From positions 186,001-250,000 of the forward strand of contig NZ_JACXAE010000110.1 of the NCBI RefSeq assembly GCF_014698965.1: 64,000 nt of DNA, written 5' to 3'. This DNA comes from Iningainema tapete BLCC-T55 (lineage in GTDB: Bacteria; Cyanobacteriota; Cyanobacteriia; Cyanobacteriales; Nostocaceae). The notes beneath the pieces were generated by a model that saw only the letters and a program-made list of their open reading frames with translations, was not told the origin of the DNA and searched no databases. Below, piece by piece: positions 19,370-29,238 of the stretch. The first letter of the stretch is position 1. Every line of letters begins with the position of its first letter. The position numbers and the translations under genes are program-made.

Positions 19370-19867
19370 ATGAAACTTATAAGCATTTGGGCAACAGTGT
19401 TTTTTTTTACCAGCTTAACACCCGCTTTTGCTGGTTTCAGCCAGTGTCAGCGATGGAAGTGGGATACTAGGAATATCAAAATATCTGACGTTAGATTTGA
19501 ACCTGAATTTCTGATTGCGTCGGTTCCGACAGAAGATAAAAAAGGTAAAAAATTTAACATGAACATACAATGCGGCAATAATCCCAATTTTTACTACAAG
19601 CGCTTAGCGGCACAAACCACAACTGAAATGATGGAAACAGACGAAGAGTTTGTAACTAAGGTATGTAGTCAAGCTTTTGAGATGAGAGATGTCTATATCC
19701 GTCAGTTACTTTCTACAGAAACCTGTAAACGGATCAATTGGCAATACGGTATCAGCAGTATCCCGGTTAGCTTGTATGGGGAGCTTGCTAAGAAAAAGGA
19801 CAAGGGTGGTAATGGATTTGCTTGCGATTTGTACTATACTGAGTCACCAATGATTCCTGATAAGTGA
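19370..19867 (+). CDS. Hypothetical secreted protein
   Basis: Signal-peptide-like MKLISIWATVFFFTSLTPAFA-G. Confidence 0.6.
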   Translation: MKLISIWATVFFFTSLTPAFAGFSQCQRWKWDTRNIKISDVRFEPEFLIASVPTEDKKGKKFNMNIQCGNNPNFYYKRLAAQTTTEMMETDEEFVTKVCSQAFEMRDVYIRQLLSTETCKRINWQYGISSIPVSLYGELAKKKDKGGNGFACDLYYTESPMIPDK

Positions 19868-19996
19868 TCCCCCCAACCCCCCTTAAAAAAGGGGGTATTA
19901 AACCCCCCTTTTGCGGTAGCGATACTGCCAGATTTTCTTGAGGCGGAGCCGCAAGAAATGCATTCCCAGTCTCTGATTGGGAACGAGGTATCGAGA

Positions 19997-20605
19997 CTAG
20001 ATGTTGGCTGCTTGATCGATATTGTTGAGGGCGGAACGTGCGTTCAAAGAGAACATTACGCGAGAAACGCCAGTGGTGAGAATGCTAGCGCCGACTAGTG
20101 TACCAATTAGCCAAGGTGCATTGAAGGGCCATTGGAACCAAATTAACGCACCTAGTAGTAGGGTAATGATACCGTCGCCTAGTACCCATGTCCAATTTTG
20201 TTGTGGACGCAACCGGAACGCGAGGATTAAATTGAATACGCCTTCAGCCAGTAAAAAGCCACCCAGTAAAAGAGTCAGGGTGAGAATACCTCTGAAAGGA
20301 TTAGCAATCAGCATCAAAGCTGTGCCAATGTAGAGAATACCCAGCACAAGTTGCCAAATAAAGCCTTGGTTATTTCCGTTCTTGCGGAGTTGAAATGCGT
20401 AGCTAATCTTAGCACCGCCTGCAGTGCCGAGAATCACAGCAAACCATGTTTCAGCGAAAATAGTCGATACAGCAGGTTGTGCGATCGCCACAATTCCCAA
20501 GATAATCAAAAGTACACCTACTATAATCGACCCATTAATACTATTTTTAACGTCAGTCGAAATATTGGATGTGTTTTTATTTTCGTTAGAAATGTTGGAT
20601 GTCAT
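19997..20605 (-). CDS. HdeD family membrane protein
   Basis: GVLLIILGIVAIAQPAVSTIFAETWFAVILG...LLLGGFLLAEGVFNLILAFRLRP. Confidence 0.85.
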   Translation of the reverse strand: MTSNISNENKNTSNISTDVKNSINGSIIVGVLLIILGIVAIAQPAVSTIFAETWFAVILGTAGGAKISYAFQLRKNGNNQGFIWQLVLGILYIGTALMLIANPFRGILTLTLLLGGFLLAEGVFNLILAFRLRPQQNWTWVLGDGIITLLLGALIWFQWPFNAPWLIGTLVGASILTTGVSRVMFSLNARSALNNIDQAANI

Positions 20606-20848
20606 AAAAATCTTTTCCCTATGTTTTCCGTCAACTCTACGATCAAGGCTAGGGAATTTTTTCCAACCTTACTATCACCCTAAGATAGACCCTACTTTAA
20701 CACGCTCTAAGTATCTGTTTTACTGAATCTAAGCCTACTTCACTTATCAATTCTGGCTTTTCATCTAAATTGCTTAGGTAAAAAGTAGTACGTCCAAAGA
20801 TTGATAAGCGTGAAATTTATTTTATATACAGTCTTATGTAACAAATTT

Positions 20849-20878
20849 TGTAGAGACGCGCCATGGCGCGTCTCTACA
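20849..20878. repeat. GTAGAGACG-type palindrome (perfect 30 bp)
   Basis: TGTAGAGACGCGCCATGGCGCGTCTCTACA. Confidence 0.9.
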
Positions 20879-20922
20879 TTGTGAAAATATTGGGATAAAT
20901 AGATTGATAGAATCGTCTGTTT

Positions 20923-21783
20923 TTAACTTTCTAAATTTTGCGGTTTCTGGCGACGATATGTAAAAATACCGTGATGAGGACTAAATAGCAAGGCAAGTAT
21001 AAATAATCCTGAGACTACTAAAACAATAGCAGGACCGGAGGGAAAATTGTAGAAGTAGCTGAGATACATACCGCTAATACTAGAAATTACGCCGATAAGC
21101 GCACCTAAAATCATGACTTGATGTAGGCGTTTAACTAATAAGTAGGCGGTTGCTCCTGGTGTAATTAGTAGTGATAAAACTAAGACTACGCCAACAGCTT
21201 TCATACTAGCAACAATTGTTAAAGCTATTAGCAACATCAGTCCGAAATTCAGACGATTAACTGGTAGTCCGGCAGCTTGAGCGCCTAGTGGATCAAAAGT
21301 ATAAAAGAGTAGTTCTTTGTAGACAAAAAATACGGTGAGCAAAACTATGGCTGCGATGATGGCAGTGTCTCGTACTTCGCTTTGTGTAACGCCGAGAATG
21401 TTACCAAAGAGAAAGTGATTCAGGTCGATTTTGTTGTCTTTTTGGATGACGGTAATTAAAGTTATACCAAGGGCAAAGAATGCTGAAAATACTATACCCA
21501 TAGCGGCGTCTTCTTTAATAGGCGATCGCGTTCTAATCCAGGCGATCGCCATTGTACTGAGAACACCAGCAATAAATGCGCCAATATAAATATTTCCCCC
21601 TAGTATAAAAGCGATCGCCAGTCCTGGTAAAACTGAGTGACTAATAGCATCGCCAAGCAAAGCCAACCGCTGTACCATTAAGTAGCTACCGACAACCGCG
21701 CACAACAAACCTACTAAAATGGCAATCACGAGCGATCGCTGCATAAATCCATAATGCAAAGGCTCAATCAAAGCTTGCAACAT
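20923..21783 (-). CDS. Metal (Zn/Mn) ABC transporter permease
   Basis: MQRSLVIAILVGLLCAVVGSYLMVQRLALLGDAISHSVLPGLAIAF is an ABC-3 permease motif. Confidence 0.93.
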   Translation of the reverse strand: MLQALIEPLHYGFMQRSLVIAILVGLLCAVVGSYLMVQRLALLGDAISHSVLPGLAIAFILGGNIYIGAFIAGVLSTMAIAWIRTRSPIKEDAAMGIVFSAFFALGITLITVIQKDNKIDLNHFLFGNILGVTQSEVRDTAIIAAIVLLTVFFVYKELLFYTFDPLGAQAAGLPVNRLNFGLMLLIALTIVASMKAVGVVLVLSLLITPGATAYLLVKRLHQVMILGALIGVISSISGMYLSYFYNFPSGPAIVLVVSGLFILALLFSPHHGIFTYRRQKPQNLES

Positions 21784-21791
21784 AACAGTAT

Positions 21792-21826
21792 ATTTACTTT
21801 TTACTTTTTACTTTTTACTTTTTACT
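21792..21826. repeat. Tandem heptamer (ttttact)n upstream of the metal permease gene
   Basis: tttactttttactttttactttttactttttact. Confidence 0.85.
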
Positions 21827-21828
21827 TG

Positions 21829-22716
21829 TCAAGCTGCTTGTTGCCAAAACATGACTTTACCGCCGTAAGCGCGAGATAAATTTTCTTCAGTAAGTACCTC
21901 GTGGCGAGAACCTGTAGCAATTAACTCGCGATTTAATAAAATTAAGTCATCAAAGTGGCTGATAGATTCGCCTAAGTCGTGGTTGACAACTAGAACAATT
22001 TTTCCGGCGGCGGCAAGTTCATGGAAGACTTGAAAAATTACTACTTGGGTTTTTTGATCGATCCCGACAAACGGTTCATCAAAACAGAAAATTTCTGCTT
22101 CTTGCGCCAAAGCACGCGCTAAGAATACCCGCTGCTGTTGTCCCCCAGAAAGTTGTCCGATGGGACGATTGCTCAATTCTAGCATACCTACGCGCTCTAT
22201 AGCACTTTTTGCTACCTGGCGACTAACAGTAGAAAACTGACGTAACCATCCTGTTTTCTTCACTCTCCCCATCATCACTACATCCCAGACGGTAGCAGGG
22301 TAAGTCCAGTCTATTTGGCTTCTTTGTGGTACATATGCAACTTTTTCTAGTTGAGAAACTAAAGGTTTGCCTTTGTACTGTACTATTCCATGACTCGGAA
22401 CTAATCCCAGCATCGCTTTCAATAAGGTACTTTTACCAGCACCATTGGGACCAAAAATTCCTGTGAGTCTTCCTGGTTTGACAATACAGTTAACATCTCT
22501 AAGGGCTTCGTGTGTCCGGTAGTTTACCCACAAATTGGCGATGCTAATTGCTTGGGTAGCAGTGCTGTCGCTTTCATAGACTATTGAATAGGGCATCTCT
22601 TGTGTCTTAAGACTGAAATGGGCAAATTTTGGGTGTAATGAGGGGGTTTTCATATTTTTGGCTTGAATACTCCTTTGCTTGAGCTTACTATAAAAATGAA
22701 AAGAATATGAAAACAT
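21829..22716 (-). CDS. Metal ABC transporter ATP-binding protein (true start probably 22653 or 22596)
   Basis: GIFGPNGAGKSTLLKAMLGL...QLSGGQQQRVFLARALAQEAEIFCFDEPFVGID. Confidence 0.92.
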   Translation of the reverse strand: MFSYSFHFYSKLKQRSIQAKNMKTPSLHPKFAHFSLKTQEMPYSIVYESDSTATQAISIANLWVNYRTHEALRDVNCIVKPGRLTGIFGPNGAGKSTLLKAMLGLVPSHGIVQYKGKPLVSQLEKVAYVPQRSQIDWTYPATVWDVVMMGRVKKTGWLRQFSTVSRQVAKSAIERVGMLELSNRPIGQLSGGQQQRVFLARALAQEAEIFCFDEPFVGIDQKTQVVIFQVFHELAAAGKIVLVVNHDLGESISHFDDLILLNRELIATGSRHEVLTEENLSRAYGGKVMFWQQAA

Positions 22717-22744
22717 CTATAACTAGAAGTAATAAATAACATAA

Positions 22745-23758
22745 ATGAAAGTAATACTTCAGAAGGAAGTCAGCCGTTATTACAGTCAAAGGCTCAAAGC
22801 ACAAGATAGAAGGCGCTTCTGCCTTCTGCCAGCCCTCTGCCTTCTATTTACTTTATTTAGTTGTACCCAAAATAATCCTACGACTGGTAATAATAAGCCG
22901 AAAGTAGTATCAACTAGCACTATTATTACTGATTTAACTCAAAAGGTAGGGGGAGACGAAATTCAGTTAACGGGAATTCTCAAACCGGGTGTAGATCCTC
23001 ATGTTTACGAACCAGCACCCGCAGATACTAGGGCGATGGAGGAAGCGAATTTAATTTTGTATAACGGCTACAACTTGGAACCAGGGCTAATTAAGTTGAT
23101 GAATGCTGCGGGTGAAAAGGCGCAGAAGATAGCAGTGGGGGAAGTTGTTAAGCCTTTGCAATTAGATGAAGGTAACAAGGGCAGAGTTCCCGATCCCCAT
23201 GTTTGGGGTGATGTCAAGAATGCGATCGCAATGGTAAACGCGATTCGGGATGCTTTGATTAAGTTATCACCAGAAGATCGAGCGGAATTTACCAGCCAAG
23301 CCCAGCAACTAACTGAAGAGTTAAAGCAGTTGGATAGTTGGATAAGTGCGCAAATTCAAACGATTCCACCGGATAAACGCAAACTTGTCACCACCCATGA
23401 TGCATTTCAATATTATGGACGTGCTTACAAAATACCTATTGCAGGTACTTTAATTGGTATTAGCACAGAAGAACAACCCAGCGCTCAAACACTAAAGCGA
23501 CTGGTAGAGTCGATTAAAAAGACAGGCGTTGCGGCAATTTTTGCAGAAACTACGATTAACCCAGCTTTAATTAATACAGTTGCGCAAGAATCCGGGGTGA
23601 AATTAGCATCACGTCAACTGTATTCTGATTCTATTGGTGCTGCTGGCAGTGAAGGAGAAAGTTATATCAAAATGATGGAGGCTAATACACGGACAATTGT
23701 TGAAGCTTTAGGAGGAAAGTATACACCCTTTAAACGAGGTTCGGTTTCCAAAAAATAA
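22745..23758 (+). CDS. Metal ABC transporter substrate-binding lipoprotein (ZnuA/MntC-like)
   Basis: Lipobox LFSC; DPHVYEPAPADTRAMEEANLILYNGYNLEPGL; PDPHVWGDVKNAIAMV. Confidence 0.92.
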   Translation: MKVILQKEVSRYYSQRLKAQDRRRFCLLPALCLLFTLFSCTQNNPTTGNNKPKVVSTSTIITDLTQKVGGDEIQLTGILKPGVDPHVYEPAPADTRAMEEANLILYNGYNLEPGLIKLMNAAGEKAQKIAVGEVVKPLQLDEGNKGRVPDPHVWGDVKNAIAMVNAIRDALIKLSPEDRAEFTSQAQQLTEELKQLDSWISAQIQTIPPDKRKLVTTHDAFQYYGRAYKIPIAGTLIGISTEEQPSAQTLKRLVESIKKTGVAAIFAETTINPALINTVAQESGVKLASRQLYSDSIGAAGSEGESYIKMMEANTRTIVEALGGKYTPFKRGSVSKK

Positions 23759-23788
23759 TGTAGAGACGTTCCATGGAACGTCTCTACA
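23759..23788. repeat. GTAGAGACG-type palindrome (perfect 30 bp)
   Basis: TGTAGAGACGTTCCATGGAACGTCTCTACA, immediately after the stop codon of 22745-23758. Confidence 0.9.
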
Positions 23789-24191
23789 ATTGGATTAACT
23801 GATACCATTTGCTCATGGTGATAGTGATTATAAATAACTTTTAAATTAGGAATTTAGCTATTTAGTTATTAGCTGATGCTTGTTTTTATTAATGTTTTAA
23901 TCCTCAAGACAATTAATTACGTGGTCGAATAATAAAAATTTGTTATATGATCCCCAAGATAGAAGTAATTGCAAAAAGTGTGCTAAGATAATAATCAATA
24001 GCTGCACTATAGCTGGTAGGGTGCATGTAAATTTGGAGGGGTGAAGATAAAGAAACAAATTAACCGAAAAAGCTTGCTATAGAGCAATTTTGGTTAGTTT
24101 AAGCTTCAAAAACGGAGGTAAGAATATTCGCGAAGTAAAGTATGAAAACCCTAGTCCAACAACTAATTTACCTGCTGAACCAAAACAATTT

Positions 24192-25280
24192 ATGAAGATC
24201 GCTCAAATAGCCCCCTTATGGGAACGAGTTCCACCGCCAACATACGGAGGAATCGAACTGGTAGTGAGTCGTTTGACTGATGAACTGGTGCGTCGAGGAC
24301 ATGATGTTACCTTGTTTGCTTCAGGCGATTCGCAAACATTGGCAAGGTTAGAAGCGGTTTATCCTCGCGCATTGCGTTTAGATCCAGACATCAAAGAATT
24401 TTTGATGTACGAAATTCTAGAATCTAGCCTAGTTTACCAAAAAGCAGCGGAATTTGACATAATTCATTCTCATGTAGGAGTTTGGGCATTACCTTTTGCC
24501 AGTTTGGTATCAACACCTACAGTACATACTCTACACGGCAGATTTACGAGAGATAACAGCGCAGTATTTAGTCACCATCGAACGCAACCATATATCAGCA
24601 TCAGCAATGCGCAACGTCAACTAGACTTGAACTACATCAGCACTGTTTACAACGGTATTTGCATCGAAGAATATACGTTTGTACCTCAACCGCAAGAACC
24701 ACCGTATCTAGCATTTTTGGGACGCTTTTCACCAGAAAAAGGACCACAATTAGCGATTGCCATCGCACTCGCTACGGGTTGGCGTTTGAAGATGGCAGGA
24801 AAAGTAGATGTCGTAGACAAAAAGTTTTTTGAACAAGAAATCGCTCCTCACATAGATGGAAATCAGATCGAATTCCTGGGTGAAGTGAACCACGCTCAAA
24901 AAGCCGAACTTCTAGGCAACGCAGCTATCACCCTTTTTCCCATTACCTGGCAAGAGCCATTTGGCTTGGTAATGATCGAATCAATGGCGGCTGGTACACC
25001 AGTAATTGGCATAAATTTAGGTTCCGTACCAGAAGTAATTGCTCACGGTGTGACGGGTTTCGTCTGCAAGAGCGCTGAAGAGATAGCAGCAATGATTCCT
25101 GCTACTTTGGAGCTAGATCGTCGAAAAGTCCGCGAGTACGTGGAAAACAATTTTACCGTTACCCAAATGGTGAATGGGTACGAGGCAGTCTATGAAAAAA
25201 TTATCATGGGCAGCAGTCAGAATAACGGGCGCATTCATACCAAGAAAACTGCATTAACAAACGCTTTTGCAAAGCTGTAG
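24192..25280 (+). CDS. Glycosyltransferase family 4
   Basis: MKIAQIAPLWERVPPPTYGGIELVVSRLTDELVRRGHDVTLFASGDS...EPFGLVMIESMAAGTPVIG; ATG at 24192. Confidence 0.92.
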   Translation: MKIAQIAPLWERVPPPTYGGIELVVSRLTDELVRRGHDVTLFASGDSQTLARLEAVYPRALRLDPDIKEFLMYEILESSLVYQKAAEFDIIHSHVGVWALPFASLVSTPTVHTLHGRFTRDNSAVFSHHRTQPYISISNAQRQLDLNYISTVYNGICIEEYTFVPQPQEPPYLAFLGRFSPEKGPQLAIAIALATGWRLKMAGKVDVVDKKFFEQEIAPHIDGNQIEFLGEVNHAQKAELLGNAAITLFPITWQEPFGLVMIESMAAGTPVIGINLGSVPEVIAHGVTGFVCKSAEEIAAMIPATLELDRRKVREYVENNFTVTQMVNGYEAVYEKIIMGSSQNNGRIHTKKTALTNAFAKL

Positions 25281-25311
25281 TCACAAGCTTTGCGTGCAAA
25301 GGAGATTAAGT

Positions 25312-25491
25312 ATGAGTGCGAAAACCAATTGTCTGTGTTGTAGTGGTTCCCTATTACGTCATGTGCGGCGCAATCAAGTTCACTGGTTTTGTAAATCCTG
25401 CTGGCAAGAAGTACCACGTTTATCTATTAGCCAGTCGCAAGGCTTAGTAGTAAGCAACCATCAAACCAAGTTCAGTTCTTTGATGTACTGA
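25312..25491 (+). CDS. Small zinc-ribbon-like protein
   Basis: CLCCSGSLL...HWFCKSCW Cys pairs; ATG at 25312. Confidence 0.6.
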   Translation: MSAKTNCLCCSGSLLRHVRRNQVHWFCKSCWQEVPRLSISQSQGLVVSNHQTKFSSLMY

Positions 25492-25682
25492 TTGGTTTAA
25501 AGTAGTTCACCCCCCCCAGTTTTGAACCCCCCAACCCCCCTTATAAAGGGGGGCAGTAAATTCTAAGTATGGGCGATCGCTAAGCTTGAATACCCTAGAG
25601 TAAGGACACAATAGTATTGTCTGCCTACTGTTCACTCTGTTAGACTAGAACAGCTATACTAAGGCAACTACGGCATAGTCGA

Positions 25683-26996
25683 ATGAGTAGCAAGCAAAGA
25701 CCGATTGGTGTAGATTTATTTGCAGGTGCTGGTGGCATGAGCCTTGGCTTTGAACAAGCTGGATTTGATGTGCTTGCTGCTGTGGAGATAGATCCCATTC
25801 ATTGTGCCACCCATAAGTTCAACTTTCCGTTTTCGTCTGTCTTGTGCCAAAGTGTTGTGGAGACAACAGGAGAAGAAATTAGAAAACGTTCTGCTATTGG
25901 CAATCAAGAAATTGACGTTGTATTTGGCGGCTCTCCTTGCCAAGGTTTTTCAATGATGGGCAAACGCATTTTAGAAGATCCGCGCAATAGGCTTGTGTTT
26001 CACTATTTACGAATAGTTTTAGAGCTTCAACCGAAATATTTTGTGTTTGAGAATGTAGCAGGACTGACTGTTGGTAAACATCGGCAGTTTCTCTTAGAAA
26101 TTATAGAAGAGTTTAATGCTAACGGCTATGAAGTAGAAGCAGATTATCGCGTACTAAATGCTGCTAATTATGGAGTACCTCAAGATAGAGCCAGATTATT
26201 TCTTTTGGGATGTCGTCAAGGTTTGTCTCTACCTAAATATCCCCAACCTCTGACTAAACCAAACTCTGTGAAAAAATCAAAATATTTTGTAGTACGTACC
26301 GATTTACCAGCAAGTCCGACAGTTTGGGATGCCATTGGCGACTTACCACCAATAGAATTAATCCCAGAATTGTTACACAGAGATTGGGCTTACGCACAGT
26401 ACGGCAAACCCAGTTACTATAGCAGCCTTCTTCGAGGGCTGGCTACAACAGAGGATAATTATGCATGCGATCGCTTATTTGATTCCAGAATTATCACCTC
26501 TAGCATCCGCACAAATCACAGTTTAGAATCCATTGCTAGATTTAAAGAAACAAAACCTGGTGAAACCGAGCCGATTAGCCGCTTTTATAAACTTGCGTCT
26601 AGTGATATATGTAACACCTTAAGAGCGGGAACTGCTAGTAACAGAGGTGCTTTCACCTCTCCTCGACCAATACATCCTATCATGCCGCGATGTATTACCG
26701 TGCGAGAGGCGGCACGACTGCACTCTTACCCCGACTGGTTTCGGTTTCATGCCACAAAGTGGCACGGTTTTCGGCAAATCGGTAATTCAGTACCACCCCT
26801 GTTGGCAAAGGCAGTTGCCGCAGAAATTATCCGCGCTCTTGGAGTGGTTCCAGTTAAGCCTCAAGATAAGATTGAGTTAGGTTTAGAGAGTTTGCTTCAA
26901 CTAAACATGTCCCAAGCCGCTCAACTTTACGGTGTATCTGCTCACGTGATTGAGCCAAGAATAAGACAAACCACAAAACTGGGTAATCATGGCTAA
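25683..26996 (+). CDS. DNA (cytosine-5) methyltransferase
   Basis: DLFAGAGGMSLGFEQAGF; GGSPCQGFSMMGKR; FENVAGL; QDRARLFLLG; RCITVREAARLHSYPDWF...QIGNSVPPLLA. Confidence 0.96.
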   Translation: MSSKQRPIGVDLFAGAGGMSLGFEQAGFDVLAAVEIDPIHCATHKFNFPFSSVLCQSVVETTGEEIRKRSAIGNQEIDVVFGGSPCQGFSMMGKRILEDPRNRLVFHYLRIVLELQPKYFVFENVAGLTVGKHRQFLLEIIEEFNANGYEVEADYRVLNAANYGVPQDRARLFLLGCRQGLSLPKYPQPLTKPNSVKKSKYFVVRTDLPASPTVWDAIGDLPPIELIPELLHRDWAYAQYGKPSYYSSLLRGLATTEDNYACDRLFDSRIITSSIRTNHSLESIARFKETKPGETEPISRFYKLASSDICNTLRAGTASNRGAFTSPRPIHPIMPRCITVREAARLHSYPDWFRFHATKWHGFRQIGNSVPPLLAKAVAAEIIRALGVVPVKPQDKIELGLESLLQLNMSQAAQLYGVSAHVIEPRIRQTTKLGNHG

Positions 26997-27795
26997 GGCT
27001 AAAAAACAGCCGGGAAGATACGACGTCATTATTGTTGAGATTTTTCATCGGCACTATCAGCAAGGAATTGAAAGTTTTGAGTTTAGCCGTTCAGAAATTG
27101 CCTCCGTGGCAAGTCATCTTAGTATTGCTGTGCCCAAAAACTTTGGTGACGTTTTTTATAAATACCGCTTTCGCACAGAATTGCCCAAGGAAATATTAGA
27201 CACTGCACCTGATGGTTTAGAATGGCTGATCGAACTTGCCGGACATGCCAATTATCGGTTTCGACTTAGCCGAAAAAATCGTATAATTCCAAATTATAAT
27301 CTAATACAAATTAAAATCCCTGACTCTACACCAGAAATTATTGCTAAATACGCATTGAGTGATGAACAAGCTCTTTTGGCAAAGGTACGCTACAATCGGC
27401 TAATAGATATATTTTTGGCGATCGCAACATATTCATTGCAAAACCATCTTCGGACTACTGTCAAAGGTATTGGGCAAATTGAAATTGACGAAATTTATGT
27501 TGGTGTCAATCGTAATGGAACACAATTCGTTATCCCAGTTCAAGCAAAGTCCGGAGATGATCAATTAGGAATTGTTCAAACCAAGCAAGATATTGCCTGT
27601 TGTCAGGCAAAATTTCCTGAGTTGATTTGCCGCCCAGTAGCTGCCCAATTTATAGCTAACAATATCATTGCCATGTTTGAATTGGCTTTGGAAGAAGATG
27701 AGATCAAAATAGTTGATGAAAAGCACTACAAGTTAGTTCCAGCAAATGAAATTTCTAGGCAAGAGTTACATAATTATAGAATACGTGAGCAATAA
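26989..27795 (+). CDS. Putative type II restriction endonuclease (cognate to 25683-26996)
   Basis: Overlaps the MTase by 8 bp; GQIEIDEIYVGVNRNGTQFVIPVQAKSGDDQLG fits a PD-(D/E)XK-like core. Confidence 0.75.
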   Translation: MAKAKKQPGRYDVIIVEIFHRHYQQGIESFEFSRSEIASVASHLSIAVPKNFGDVFYKYRFRTELPKEILDTAPDGLEWLIELAGHANYRFRLSRKNRIIPNYNLIQIKIPDSTPEIIAKYALSDEQALLAKVRYNRLIDIFLAIATYSLQNHLRTTVKGIGQIEIDEIYVGVNRNGTQFVIPVQAKSGDDQLGIVQTKQDIACCQAKFPELICRPVAAQFIANNIIAMFELALEEDEIKIVDEKHYKLVPANEISRQELHNYRIREQ

Positions 27796-27811
27796 ACATC
27801 TCCAATTAAAT

Positions 27812-28090
27812 TCAAGAAGTAAACCACATGCGCAGTTTATAAGCGGCAGGAGAAAGAGGTAAACCTAAATAGATAGGCATCCAAAAAACGAAGGAAACTA
27901 AAATCACAAAGGTAACAGTAACACCGATCGCACGCAACTCCAGACGATAACTGCGCACACACCTCTCCACCAGCCAAGCGATCGCCAGAAATGCAAACAC
28001 CACACCCGTCATATAGTGGTAGATAAAAATGCATCGCAATACCTTCACACAAGGTAATAAATTTATGGTATAATTAATCACTATATACAA
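27812..28090 (-). pseudogene. Duplicated C-terminal fragment of the PMT-type glycosyltransferase at 29222-30640
   Basis: YHYMTGVVFAFLAIAWLVERCVRSYRLELRAIGVTVTFVILVSFVFWMPIYLGLPLSPAAYKLRMWFTS nearly identical to the full gene's end. Confidence 0.92.
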
Positions 28091-28126
28091 TTCAATTCAA
28101 GTATTACTTCCAGATCTACTATTGAG

Positions 28127-28612
28127 ATGACGGCTGCTGCCAAATTCATTAATGCTACTGATAAAGGGAGCAGTGCTGCTTTTGGTGTCAATCAATTAAA
28201 AACTGGAAAAATTATCAAAATCATGAGTCGTTCATCTATTGGACGAGAAGTCTTAGCAAGGGTTCAAGCAGATGATATTAACCTTGTATTAAGTATTCGT
28301 AACGATGTTCCAAAAAATTTAATGGGCGGATCAAGTAGTAGTTTGGCAACTGCATATGTAAAAAATACTCAAGGCTATGAAGAAACAGTATTAACTCTTA
28401 TTCATGAAGGGGTTCATGCTTTAGGTATCGGAGGTTCCCGTCGGGCAGAAGCCCTTGCAAGGCTTGCAGAAGTATCACACAAAGGGGGAGCAATTAACAG
28501 AGCCGCTATGAGACAAGTACTGCAAGATATACGTTCTACAGGAGCCTACGATCACTTACAGTGGAAAATGTATGCTCAATCTATTTACTTCAAAGATAGT
28601 GTTACATTTTAA
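28127..28612 (+). CDS. Putative polymorphic-toxin-type metallopeptidase domain protein (HExxH)
   Basis: VLTLIHEGVHALGIGGSRRAEALARLAE contains HEGVH (HExxH); small standalone ORF followed by another small ORF. Confidence 0.55.
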   Translation: MTAAAKFINATDKGSSAAFGVNQLKTGKIIKIMSRSSIGREVLARVQADDINLVLSIRNDVPKNLMGGSSSSLATAYVKNTQGYEETVLTLIHEGVHALGIGGSRRAEALARLAEVSHKGGAINRAAMRQVLQDIRSTGAYDHLQWKMYAQSIYFKDSVTF

Positions 28613-28656
28613 CTAATTACTTCAAGGATAATGTTACATTCTAACTCAAGTATCAT

Positions 28657-29238
28657 ATGCAAAAATCAATTCAAGACAAAGCACGTGAGCAAGCTTATAC
28701 GGATTGGAAGAATAAGAGTTCTGTGTTTTGGGTAAGTGGACGTTTAGACCCCAATAAGCCTGTTCTCTCCGAAACTCAGATCTTCTATCCACGCTTTTGC
28801 TTCATTAATACGAGTGAAGATGAAGAATTTTATCAGACTTACAACCAAATGATTAATAAGTTGATTGACGAAAAAGGAATACCGGATTGGGCACCAATTA
28901 AACGTATTCCAGAAAGAGCAATTGTTCTGGAATACCTGACTAAAAATGGTCATAATCTATCGACTTTTGTTCATTCTTCTATAGCTGAGAGAAATTTGGT
29001 AAGAAGTGTATTAAATAAATGGACATTTGGTAAACCTATGATTTGGAGTCGCATTCCACAGCAATTTATTCTATTATTTGGGGGCAATACTACTGAAAAA
29101 GCAGGACGAGTTGATGTCTTAGATACTGAACAGATGAAGTGGTTAGCTACATTTGAATTTCTTCGTAAACACTACCCTAATCTGCCTTGGGATCATCAAA
29201 CTAACATGGACGAATCATGCATTAAATCCAAGAAGTAA
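28657..29238 (+). CDS. Hypothetical protein, candidate immunity partner of 28127-28612
   Basis: 193-aa ORF immediately downstream, same strand; 3' end overlaps the pmt stop. Confidence 0.45.
   Translation: MQKSIQDKAREQAYTDWKNKSSVFWVSGRLDPNKPVLSETQIFYPRFCFINTSEDEEFYQTYNQMINKLIDEKGIPDWAPIKRIPERAIVLEYLTKNGHNLSTFVHSSIAERNLVRSVLNKWTFGKPMIWSRIPQQFILLFGGNTTEKAGRVDVLDTEQMKWLATFEFLRKHYPNLPWDHQTNMDESCIKSKK

Noticed and set aside
20022-20726. Three plus-strand ORFs opposite the HdeD gene
   Set aside because: Shadow ORFs of the HdeD CDS with no motif support.
25508-25553. C-rich runs such as ccccccaacccccctta...aaggggggg (also near 545-594, 19867-19905, 37166-37203) as novel elements
   Set aside because: A common cyanobacterial intergenic repeat, probably terminator-like; no special context beyond gene ends.
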